Assembly (NCBI GenBank): GCA_002723015.1
Contig: PBNG01000015.1
Span: 22,664-43,227, forward strand
DNA: 20,564 nucleotides
Reading direction: 5' to 3'
DNA from: Roseibacillus sp.
GTDB lineage: Bacteria > Verrucomicrobiota > Verrucomicrobiae > Verrucomicrobiales > Akkermansiaceae
Shown in pieces: positions 9,113 to 15,352 of the stretch. The notes under the pieces are model-generated. The model worked only from the letters and a program-made list of their open reading frames with translations, was not told the origin of the DNA and ran no database searches. A program made the translations under genes and the position numbers. Numbering within the stretch: the stretch's first letter is position 1; the number at the start of each line of letters is the position of its first letter.

Positions 9113-9335
9113 TGATACCCTTTAGCCTCCAGACTGCTATATCGCAATACTTTGGATTTTTACGCCCTTGGCACGACCCACAAATGCGATTCATGCCTCG
9201 ATTCTTATAGATTTCTCTCGCTCTTGCGTGGGTTTGGCATTAGGTCACTCCCGCCAGCCCTGCTAGCAGGACTTGGAAATACGGCTAGAACGTATACCCA
9301 TCATTCAGCGAGCTCTGGCGTACACTACAGCAAAG
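9113..9335. promoter_or_regulatory. Divergent intergenic region between nadK and the RRM protein gene
   Basis: This 223-bp stretch contains no convincing gene; a short open frame from 9152 only shadows the downstream coding region. By position it must carry the promoter of the leftward nadK-pepP unit and probably that of the rightward RNA-binding protein gene. A 12-bp perfect palindrome sits at 9259-9270. A possible but weak promoter for the rightward gene is GACTTG (about 9269-9274), 17 bp, then TATACC; it matches the sigma-70 consensus poorly. Minus-strand promoter elements for nadK could not be assigned with confidence. Confidence 0.5.
9259..9270. promoter_or_regulatory. 12-bp perfect palindrome CCTGCTAGCAGG, possible operator
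   Basis: CCTGCTAGCAGG equals its own reverse complement and lies 65 bp upstream of the RNA-binding protein's ATG. It does not extend further on either side. It could bind a dimeric regulator or form a small cruciform or hairpin in the leader RNA. A perfect 12-mer can occur by chance, so this is only a candidate. Confidence 0.25.
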
Positions 9336-9746
9336 ATGAAACTCTACGTGGGCAATTTGCCCTTCTCCGCTACCGAAGACGAAATCCGCTCCAAGTTCGA
9401 AGACTTTGGAGGGGTAGTTGATCTGCATATCCCCTTGGACCGCGAAACCGGCCGGCCTCGCGGCTTTGCCTTTGTAACCCTGAGCAGCAGGGAACAGGGT
9501 GAAGCAGCTATCGGGAGTCTTGATGGCTCCGATATGGGTGGCCGATCCTTGCGGATCAGTGAAGCCCAAGAACGCGCTCCCCGCGGTGGCGGTGGCGGCG
9601 GCGGCGGTGGAGACTGGCGTGGCGGCGGTGGAGACCGACGTGGCGGCGGTGGAGACCGACGTGGCGGCGGTGGAGACCGACGCGGCGGTGGGGGAAGAGA
9701 TCGCCGGGGTCGCGGCAAGCCGGACGGCTTTGGAGACGGATTTTAG
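9336..9746 (+). CDS. Glycine-rich RNA-binding protein, one RRM plus RGG-type tail
   Basis: This is a 136-residue protein. Residues 1-78 form one RNA recognition motif with RNP2 LYVGNL (3-8) and RNP1 RGFAFVTL (42-49), both with the aromatic residues that stack on RNA bases. Residues 82-128 are a low-complexity tail with a nine-glycine run and the seven-residue unit D(W/R)RGGGG repeated four times. Small single-RRM Gly-rich proteins of this type are known from cyanobacteria and several other phyla, where some respond to cold; a role in mRNA or small RNA handling is inferred. The start is ATG 9336, because RNP2 begins at residue 3; an upstream in-frame ATG at 9273 would add 21 unrelated residues. 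No strong Shine-Dalgarno is seen (CAAAG only). Confidence 0.92.
   Translation: MKLYVGNLPFSATEDEIRSKFEDFGGVVDLHIPLDRETGRPRGFAFVTLSSREQGEAAIGSLDGSDMGGRSLRISEAQERAPRGGGGGGGGGDWRGGGGDRRGGGGDRRGGGGDRRGGGGRDRRGRGKPDGFGDGF
9612..9695 (+). repeat. Four tandem 21-bp repeats encoding (D-W/R-R-G-G-G-G)4
   Basis: Four in-frame 21-bp units start at 9612, 9633, 9654 and 9675. Units 2 and 3 are identical in DNA. Unit 1 differs in one codon (TGG for CGA), and unit 4 has synonymous changes (CGC, GGT, GGG). A degenerate fifth unit (RDRRGRG) follows from 9696. Near identity at silent positions points to recent duplication by slippage or unequal exchange. Because the unit is a multiple of three, copy number can change without a frameshift. 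Confidence 0.9.
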
Positions 9747-9838
9747 GCCCGTTCTCCTGACCCTAAAATCCTCAGGGACTCTGACCAACGCGATTTGACG
9801 TTGCAAGCTTGCCGCTTGTACACGTTCATGTATCGGTC

Positions 9839-10837
9839 ATGGACGCCGGTGCAAACGATCCCCTGCAACTCTCTGAGCGAATCGCTCACTCGAGCGCTTG
9901 GGTCAACTCGGTAAAAGAAGAGATAGCCCGGATTCTTGTCGGCCAGCACGAGCTGGTCGATCGGCTCCTCATAGGCCTGCTCTGTAACGGGCATATCCTC
10001 CTCGAGGGAATGCCCGGGCTTGCCAAGACGCTTTCGGTCAAAGCCCTCGCCGGCACTCTCAATCTCGGCTTTGCTCGTCTGCAGTTCACCCCTGACTTGC
10101 TTCCGGCAGATCTTGTCGGGACCATGATCTATAACCCGAACGAACAGACCTTTGCACCGAAATTGGGGCCTGTTTTTGCTAACGTCATCCTCGCAGACGA
10201 GATCAACCGGGCTCCCGCAAAGGTTCAAAGTGCGCTCCTTGAAGCCATGCAGGAAAGACAGGTAACTCTGGGGGAAGTCAGCTATCCTCTGCCAGCTCCC
10301 TTTCTTGTGCTGGCAACGCAGAATCCGATCGATCAAGAGGGAACCTATCAACTACCCGAAGCCCAATTGGACCGCTTTCTTCTGAAGGTCGCCGTAAGTT
10401 ACCCCGGGCGGGAGGAGGAACTCCTAATTATGGACCGGATGGCATCCACTTCGCCATCCGAGGAAACCAAGCAGGTTGTGGAAGCGGAATCCATAGAGGC
10501 CTCTCGGGACCTTCTCGATGATATCTACATAGATCATGCTCTTCGTGGCTACATCGTTGATATCGTAAATGCCACCCGTTTTCCCGCGAAGGTGGACACC
10601 CGATTGAAAACGCTCATAAGGTCCGGTGCGTCACCTAGGGCATCCATTAATCTCGCTCTCGCTTCCCGTGCCCGCGCCTTTATGGAGGGTCGAGCGTTTG
10701 TAACACCGCAGGACATAAAAACCCTCGCGCGTGACGTCCTCAGGCACCGGATTCTTCTCTCCTACGAGGCCGAAGCCGAAGACATGAACGCTGACATGAT
10801 CGTAGAGCGAATCCTCTCCAAAGTACCAGTGCCATGA
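9839..10837 (+). CDS. moxR: MoxR-family AAA+ ATPase, first gene of the Bat locus
   Basis: Starting at ATG 9839 the protein has 332 residues, the normal MoxR size. It shows Walker A GMPGLAKT (57-64), Walker B VILADE (116-121), sensor 1 LATQNP (159-163), a DRF arginine-finger segment (178-180) and sensor 2 GASPRA (263-268). The C-terminal helical lid ends in RHRILLSYEAEAED, typical of the group. MoxR ATPases act as chaperone-like motors paired with VWA-domain proteins, helping mature or insert cofactors into partner complexes. The VWA genes follow directly, which supports this pairing. An alternative TTG start at 9809 would add ten residues; neither start has a clear ribosome site. A 10-bp palindrome GCAAGCTTGC lies at 9803-9812, just upstream. 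Confidence 0.96.
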   Translation: MDAGANDPLQLSERIAHSSAWVNSVKEEIARILVGQHELVDRLLIGLLCNGHILLEGMPGLAKTLSVKALAGTLNLGFARLQFTPDLLPADLVGTMIYNPNEQTFAPKLGPVFANVILADEINRAPAKVQSALLEAMQERQVTLGEVSYPLPAPFLVLATQNPIDQEGTYQLPEAQLDRFLLKVAVSYPGREEELLIMDRMASTSPSEETKQVVEAESIEASRDLLDDIYIDHALRGYIVDIVNATRFPAKVDTRLKTLIRSGASPRASINLALASRARAFMEGRAFVTPQDIKTLARDVLRHRILLSYEAEAEDMNADMIVERILSKVPVP

Positions 10838-10923
10838 TCACGGCGTAACTTGCTCCGCTTTCCCTGCCCCTGCGCCCGGACCGATCTCTTCGGGAATTAA
10901 ATAGCACCACCCCTACTCGACCA

Positions 10924-11814
10924 ATGTCTGAAACAGCCGCTGTGGAGGCCACCATGAAGAAGGTTCGCCACCTTGAGATCCGCGCGAAGAGGCTGGTCTC
11001 CGAGACATTCGGAGGTGAATACCACTCTTCTTTCAAGGGTCAGGGCTTGGACTTCAATGAATTCCGTGAGTATCAGCATGGAGATGACGTCCGCTTCCTC
11101 GATTGGAATGTGACCGCACGGATGGGGAGTCCCTACATTCGAACTTTCCGGGAAGAACGAGAACTCTCAATGGTTATCGCTGTCGACGTCTCTGGATCCT
11201 CTCACTTCGGCAGTCGCATTCTGAGCAAGATCGAACTGGCTGCCGAGCTAGCTGCGATTCTTGGATTCAGTGCGCAGAAGAATGGCGACAAGACGGGACT
11301 GCTCCTCTTCGCGAGTGAACCCGTTCTCTTTCTACCACCGGCCAAGGGGACCAAACAAATCCTGCGAAGCATCAGGGAGATCCTGACTGCTCAGCCGGAA
11401 AACCCTGGCACGAATCTCCCGGCTGCCTGTAACTTTCTTGTCCGCTCAGTCCGTCGAAGATCACTTGTCTTCCTGATCTCCGACTTCATGGACACCGATT
11501 TGGGCCAACCCCTTGCGACGCTCGCCCATAAACACGAAACGATCGCCCTTCATTTGACCGACCCCCTCGATAAGGAACTCCCGGCAGTTGGAAAGGTCAA
11601 TTTTCGAAGTAGTGAAAATGGCCAACTCACCCTGGTTAACACCTCTAATTCCAACGTCAGAATGGCCTACCGGAAACTTACCCGACGTTACCGTGAGGGG
11701 ATGCGGAGGCAATTTCGTCGATTTGGAATAGACCACGCTAGTCTCTCCACAGCCGAAAACTATCTTCCCACCTTGCAACACCTTTTGAAACAGCGTTGCC
11801 CCGCCGCTTCTTAA
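10924..11814 (+). CDS. DUF58 protein with VWA-like domain
   Basis: The 296-residue protein carries the DUF58 hallmark region at about 31-80: GEYHSSFKGQGLDF, then REYQHGDDVRFLDW and NVTARMG, then FREERE. The fold is VWA-like and a full metal-ion (MIDAS) set is visible: D88-x-S90-x-S92 (DVSGSS), T163 (PGTNL) and D187 (LISDF). DUF58 genes almost always follow moxR, and the product probably binds the ATPase. No membrane segment is present, so it is probably cytoplasmic. ATG 10924 gives the N-terminal length usual for the family. ATG 10954 (starting MKKVRH) has a better GGAGG ribosome site five bases upstream and is a real alternative. It lies 86 bp after moxR. Confidence 0.93.
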   Translation: MSETAAVEATMKKVRHLEIRAKRLVSETFGGEYHSSFKGQGLDFNEFREYQHGDDVRFLDWNVTARMGSPYIRTFREERELSMVIAVDVSGSSHFGSRILSKIELAAELAAILGFSAQKNGDKTGLLLFASEPVLFLPPAKGTKQILRSIREILTAQPENPGTNLPAACNFLVRSVRRRSLVFLISDFMDTDLGQPLATLAHKHETIALHLTDPLDKELPAVGKVNFRSSENGQLTLVNTSNSNVRMAYRKLTRRYREGMRRQFRRFGIDHASLSTAENYLPTLQHLLKQRCPAAS

Positions 11815-11890
11815 ACAGCCCCTGTTGTGTTCCCAAGAGGCATCTTCCTCCCTCAGCTACTCTCTGGAAATCCATCAATGGTATAAGATC

Positions 11891-12400
11891 ATGCTCGAGC
11901 TCCACGACATACCGGATCCTGACAGCCTTCTTCCAGGAGTCAGGATCGCATGGTGGGGCTGGCTTCTAACAGTGATATCCATCATTACGCTTGCATGGCT
12001 TGCGAGAAGAAAACTCGCTCGCACATCTGGTGTGATTCCCACTGATAGCACTTCTTACCTTGCCTGCCAGATAGAGTTGAATGCATCCAGAGAGAAGCTG
12101 ACGAGTTTATCTCTGGCCGAGGTTGCCACTCGATGCTCTCTCGCGCTCAGAACCTACCTCCATGTCAACCTCGACGAGCAGGCTCTCTATGAGACACATG
12201 ATGAATTCCTGCTTCGTCCAGAAGCCCTTCAGCGTCTTCCCAGGGGTGCTCGGGATCATCTTGAACCCTTTCTCTCCAAATTAGCACAGTGCAAATATGG
12301 ACCAAGCGGAACCGACCCCGCCGAGAGCGCAAAGCTGATTGACGACTCACTCAGAATCCTCCACGGCCTTGAATCCACCAGGGGGCGCGAGATACAATGA
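11891..12400 (+). CDS. DUF4381 family membrane protein of the Bat locus
   Basis: This 169-residue protein starts at ATG 11891, after a non-conserved open stretch from TTG 11825. The N-terminal LELHDIPDPDSLLPG motif resembles the family's 'L-x-D-I-x-x-P' opening. It is followed by one transmembrane helix (about 21-38, rich in W, L and I) and a basic ARRKLAR stretch, which places the C-terminal helical domain in the cytoplasm. DUF4381 proteins are found between DUF58 and BatA-type genes in MoxR loci and are thought to be accessory subunits; no biochemical role is established that I know of. Its stop overlaps the BatA start by 4 bp (ATGA), implying translational coupling. Assignment rests mainly on position, size and the N-terminal motif. 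Confidence 0.8.
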   Translation: MLELHDIPDPDSLLPGVRIAWWGWLLTVISIITLAWLARRKLARTSGVIPTDSTSYLACQIELNASREKLTSLSLAEVATRCSLALRTYLHVNLDEQALYETHDEFLLRPEALQRLPRGARDHLEPFLSKLAQCKYGPSGTDPAESAKLIDDSLRILHGLESTRGREIQ

Positions 12401-13413
12401 GCAACTTCCTCGACCATTTTGGCTTTGGGAGCCCGTGGTGGCTTCTCTCCCTCATCTTTGTCCCTCCTCTGTGCTTTCTCCGTAACGCTCAAGGAACAAA
12501 CTCAGCGCTCACGTTTTCATCCTTGGGAATACTGGCCTCGGTTGGGAAACGCATACGCAAAAGACATGGCGCGTTTCATCACACCCTGTTAACCCTTACG
12601 ATTATCTGTTGCTGTATTGCGATGGCACGACCCCAGTGGCGCAACGTTCGGCTTGATCGCTCTGTCAGCGGCATCGATATTCTTATCGCCTTGGACGTTT
12701 CAGAGTCGATGAAGACCGGGGATTATTTTGAAAGCAATTCAGCGGCTACGTTCCGTCGCGAAAAAAAGCGTATTGAGGCTGCAAAAGAAGTGATCCGGAG
12801 ATTTATCCAACAGCGCCAGAACGACCGAATAGGATTAATCGCTTTCGGGGCCAGACCTTACTCCGTCTGCCCGCTCACCCTGGATCATACATGGCTCTCC
12901 GAGAGGCTGGACGAACTGAGAGTCGGCGCCCTTGATTCAAACGGGACTGCGATCGGTTCCGCCATTGCTGCGGCTGCCACCCGGCTCGATACCCGCCAGT
13001 CGAAAACCAAGATCGTTCTCCTGGTAACAGACGGCGCGAGCAATTCGGGCTCTCTGACTCCTCTTCAGGCAGCGGATGCGGCTGCATCCCTTAAAACTCG
13101 AATCTACACAGTCGCAATCGGGTCCGGTAAGAAAAAAGACACCCTGAATATACCAGGCCTGACCCGTGCCGATTACGATTCCAGGACCCTGGCTGATATC
13201 GCAACCACCACCGGGGGTAAATTCTTTCAAGCCACCGACATGGAAAGTCTCCGTAGAACCTTCTCGGATATCGACGCGCTGGAGAAATCCGATGCAAAAA
13301 GAGCGCCCGCTTTCATTTCGCGCGAGCTCTATCCTTGGTTTCTCGGAGCTGCTCTTTTCTTCGGACTTCTCTCCGTCGGATCCCTCTCGCTCAGTCCTCC
13401 TACCCTACCCTGA
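12397..13413 (+). CDS. batA: BatA-type VWA membrane protein
   Basis: The 338-residue protein has the BatA layout: two N-terminal hydrophobic segments (about 12-29 and 62-77), a VWA domain (about 92-290) and one C-terminal membrane helix (about 313-331). The MIDAS is complete: D100-x-S102-x-S104 (ALDVSESM), T184 (NGTAIGSA) and D212 (LLVTDGA). The preceding MARPQWRN matches the usual BatA linker. A positively charged, Lys/Arg-rich insertion (about 119-140) sits between the first MIDAS motif and FIQQRQNDRIGLIAF. Bat VWA proteins are thought to display their metal site to MoxR partners or envelope clients; loss of Bat genes lowers aerotolerance in Bacteroides. The ATG overlaps the preceding stop, and BatB follows after 4 bp. 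Confidence 0.94.
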   Translation: MSNFLDHFGFGSPWWLLSLIFVPPLCFLRNAQGTNSALTFSSLGILASVGKRIRKRHGAFHHTLLTLTIICCCIAMARPQWRNVRLDRSVSGIDILIALDVSESMKTGDYFESNSAATFRREKKRIEAAKEVIRRFIQQRQNDRIGLIAFGARPYSVCPLTLDHTWLSERLDELRVGALDSNGTAIGSAIAAAATRLDTRQSKTKIVLLVTDGASNSGSLTPLQAADAAASLKTRIYTVAIGSGKKKDTLNIPGLTRADYDSRTLADIATTTGGKFFQATDMESLRRTFSDIDALEKSDAKRAPAFISRELYPWFLGAALFFGLLSVGSLSLSPPTLP

Positions 13414-13417
13414 CCCG

Positions 13418-15349
13418 GTGACTTTCGTTCTTCCCGAATACCTGCTTCTGCTTTTGACCCTGCCGATCCTTTGTCTGGGAGCCGCTCTCTCGAGAAGAGG
13501 AGTCGCTCGCCGAACAGAACTCCTGATCGGAAAGAGACTTCAAGCTATCCTTTGCCAGCCTCTTGGCGTGAAGCGCGGATGGGCGACTCTGTCTTCTTTG
13601 ATTATCGCTCTGGCTTTAGTAATCATATCTCTTGCCTCGCCCAGTGCAGGATACCGGGAGGCTCGGGAAAAAATCAGGGCACGCAGCATCATGATCGCCC
13701 TTGATGTATCTCGATCCATGTTCGCCACAGATCTCAAACCCAGCCGTTTGGATGCTGCGAAGGCCGCCGCCCTTGAGCTCCTCGAGCGCTTTCCAGAGGA
13801 TCGGATCGGACTCATCGCATTCTCCGGAAATGCGTGGGTCCAAGCTCCTCTAACTCTCGATCATGATGCTCTTCGAACCACCCTCCAACAACTTGGGCGT
13901 GCTACTGCCGGGAGCACCGACTGGATTCCCCGAGACGGTTCTGATCTTCCATCTGCTGTCCGGCTCGCAGTGAGAACACTCCGAACATACGAACAACCTG
14001 ATAGCTCCCTCATTATCTTGAGCGATGGAGAAACTCATCAGAAGGGTATCCAGGAGGCGGCATACGAAGCCGCCGCTGAAGGAATTATGATTTTCCCAGT
14101 AGGGTTTGGAACCACTGAAGGATCATTGATCCCGGACTCCTCATCTCCAGACGGAAATTTTTATGACCGTGAAGGATCCCTTGTTATCAGCTCCCTCGAT
14201 AGGGAAGGCCTGTCTATCCTGTCTGATACAACTGGAGGAACTTACTCGGAGGGGGCAGGTCAGGAATTTCTCTCGCAGGTGGAAACCGCAGTCGAGCGGA
14301 TGAAATCCGCTGAACTTGAGGGCTCTGGAATTCAAATTGCGAATCCACTCTTCCAGTGGTTCCTGGGCCCATCAATTCTTCTCTTGTGCACCGGCATGGT
14401 TCTCAGATCGGGATATCCCCTACGCTCTCGAATGCGACAACAGTCCCCCGAGCACCAGACCTCGCCCCCCCTATCCGCGCATCCTCGAAACTCCGGATAC
14501 CTGCTTACACTGCCGCTAATCATGTTTGTCGTCCTGACCCTCACTCTTTCCTCCAAAGCAGCGCCTCTATTGCCAATTCCGGCAACCAAAGCTCTCATTG
14601 AGGGAGATTCCAAAAAGGCACTTCTTCTTTTTGAGAGGGAAATTGCGACCTCTCGCGGCGAGCGTAAGATCAGGCTCAGTCTCGGGGCAGGTGCCGCCGC
14701 CTACCGGATGGATGATTACGCCTCTGCTCTGACTCATTATTCAAACGCGCTTCTTTCATCCGATCCAGAGGTCCAACAGCAAGCTCATTTCGGAATCGGA
14801 AATTTATCTTACTACCGCGGCCTGAAATCCCTGTCCACCTCTCCCGGTTCAACAATGACTGTCGGTTACTGGAATGATGCCATCTCCCATTTCAGGCAGC
14901 TCCTCCATGTTGACCCCTCGAACCTGAAAGCCGCCCAAAACCTCGCATACGTCGAACGAAAGCTCGAAGAACATTCTAGGAACCTTCTTTCTGAGCCAAA
15001 TGAGGATCCGGAAAATGATAAAGACGATCCTCTCGAGCAATCTCAGGAGTCAAGGAACGGAGAGAACAAGGAACAGCCTCAGACTTCCGAGACCGCCACA
15101 TCACAAGAACCAGCCATCCCCTCTTCCAATCCTGAGAAACCAGGACCAGATACTCCGCCCTCGATCCCTCCCGAGAGGGCCGCAAATCCTGACTCCGAAA
15201 CAGATCCTCCTCCCGGACCAGAGGAGCCAATCCCCGGGGAGACTCCTGAGGAGTTTGCCCGGCGCATCCTTCGTGATAATGCCGACTTCGAGACGAAATT
15301 AATCCCGAGGAACATTTCGCAAGGACAACGGCCGAAGAGAGACTGGTAA
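13418..15349 (+). CDS. batB: BatB-BatC fusion: VWA membrane protein with TPR and Pro/Glu-rich tail
   Basis: Starting at GTG 13418, which gives the BatB-like opening with PEYLLLLL, the protein has 643 residues against about 330-350 for a lone BatB. Parts in order: membrane helices about 7-25 and 55-73; VWA domain about 88-295; helix about 313-332; a second hydrophobic segment about 361-379 ending SSKAAP, like an old signal peptide; TPRs about 385-510; a Pro/Glu/Ser-rich linker about 525-607; and a conserved-looking end with EEFARRILRDNADFE and RPKRDW. The first MIDAS motif is intact (D96-x-S98-x-S100) and D203 is present, but Ser175 (GSDL) stands where Thr is usual. The second half corresponds to BatC of Bacteroides. 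Gaps to batA (4 bp) and batD (3 bp) indicate one operon. Confidence 0.9.
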   Translation: MTFVLPEYLLLLLTLPILCLGAALSRRGVARRTELLIGKRLQAILCQPLGVKRGWATLSSLIIALALVIISLASPSAGYREAREKIRARSIMIALDVSRSMFATDLKPSRLDAAKAAALELLERFPEDRIGLIAFSGNAWVQAPLTLDHDALRTTLQQLGRATAGSTDWIPRDGSDLPSAVRLAVRTLRTYEQPDSSLIILSDGETHQKGIQEAAYEAAAEGIMIFPVGFGTTEGSLIPDSSSPDGNFYDREGSLVISSLDREGLSILSDTTGGTYSEGAGQEFLSQVETAVERMKSAELEGSGIQIANPLFQWFLGPSILLLCTGMVLRSGYPLRSRMRQQSPEHQTSPPLSAHPRNSGYLLTLPLIMFVVLTLTLSSKAAPLLPIPATKALIEGDSKKALLLFEREIATSRGERKIRLSLGAGAAAYRMDDYASALTHYSNALLSSDPEVQQQAHFGIGNLSYYRGLKSLSTSPGSTMTVGYWNDAISHFRQLLHVDPSNLKAAQNLAYVERKLEEHSRNLLSEPNEDPENDKDDPLEQSQESRNGENKEQPQTSETATSQEPAIPSSNPEKPGPDTPPSIPPERAANPDSETDPPPGPEEPIPGETPEEFARRILRDNADFETKLIPRNISQGQRPKRDW

Positions 15350-15352
15350 CAG

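Noticed and set aside
9166..9187. TTGGCACG resembling the -24 half of a sigma-54 promoter
   Set aside because: No GC-containing -12 element occurs at the required spacing; the nearest TGC is about four bases too far.
9344..9718. Minus-strand open frame rich in Pro/Arg/Ser opposite the RRM gene
   Set aside because: It is the antisense reading of the Gly/Arg-rich repeat region; the sense frame has clear RNP1 and RNP2 motifs.
9754..9777. Possible terminator after the RRM gene (CCTGA ... TCAGG)
   Set aside because: The stem has only 5-6 pairs with an 11-base loop and no T-run, too weak to call.
9803..9812. 10-bp palindrome GCAAGCTTGC upstream of moxR
   Set aside because: It is short enough to occur by chance, and no matching promoter could be placed beside it.
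13166..13417. Longer BatB reading frame overlapping BatA
   Set aside because: The first 84 codons overlap the BatA VWA domain in another frame and show no BatB-like sequence; GTG 13418 gives the normal N-terminus.
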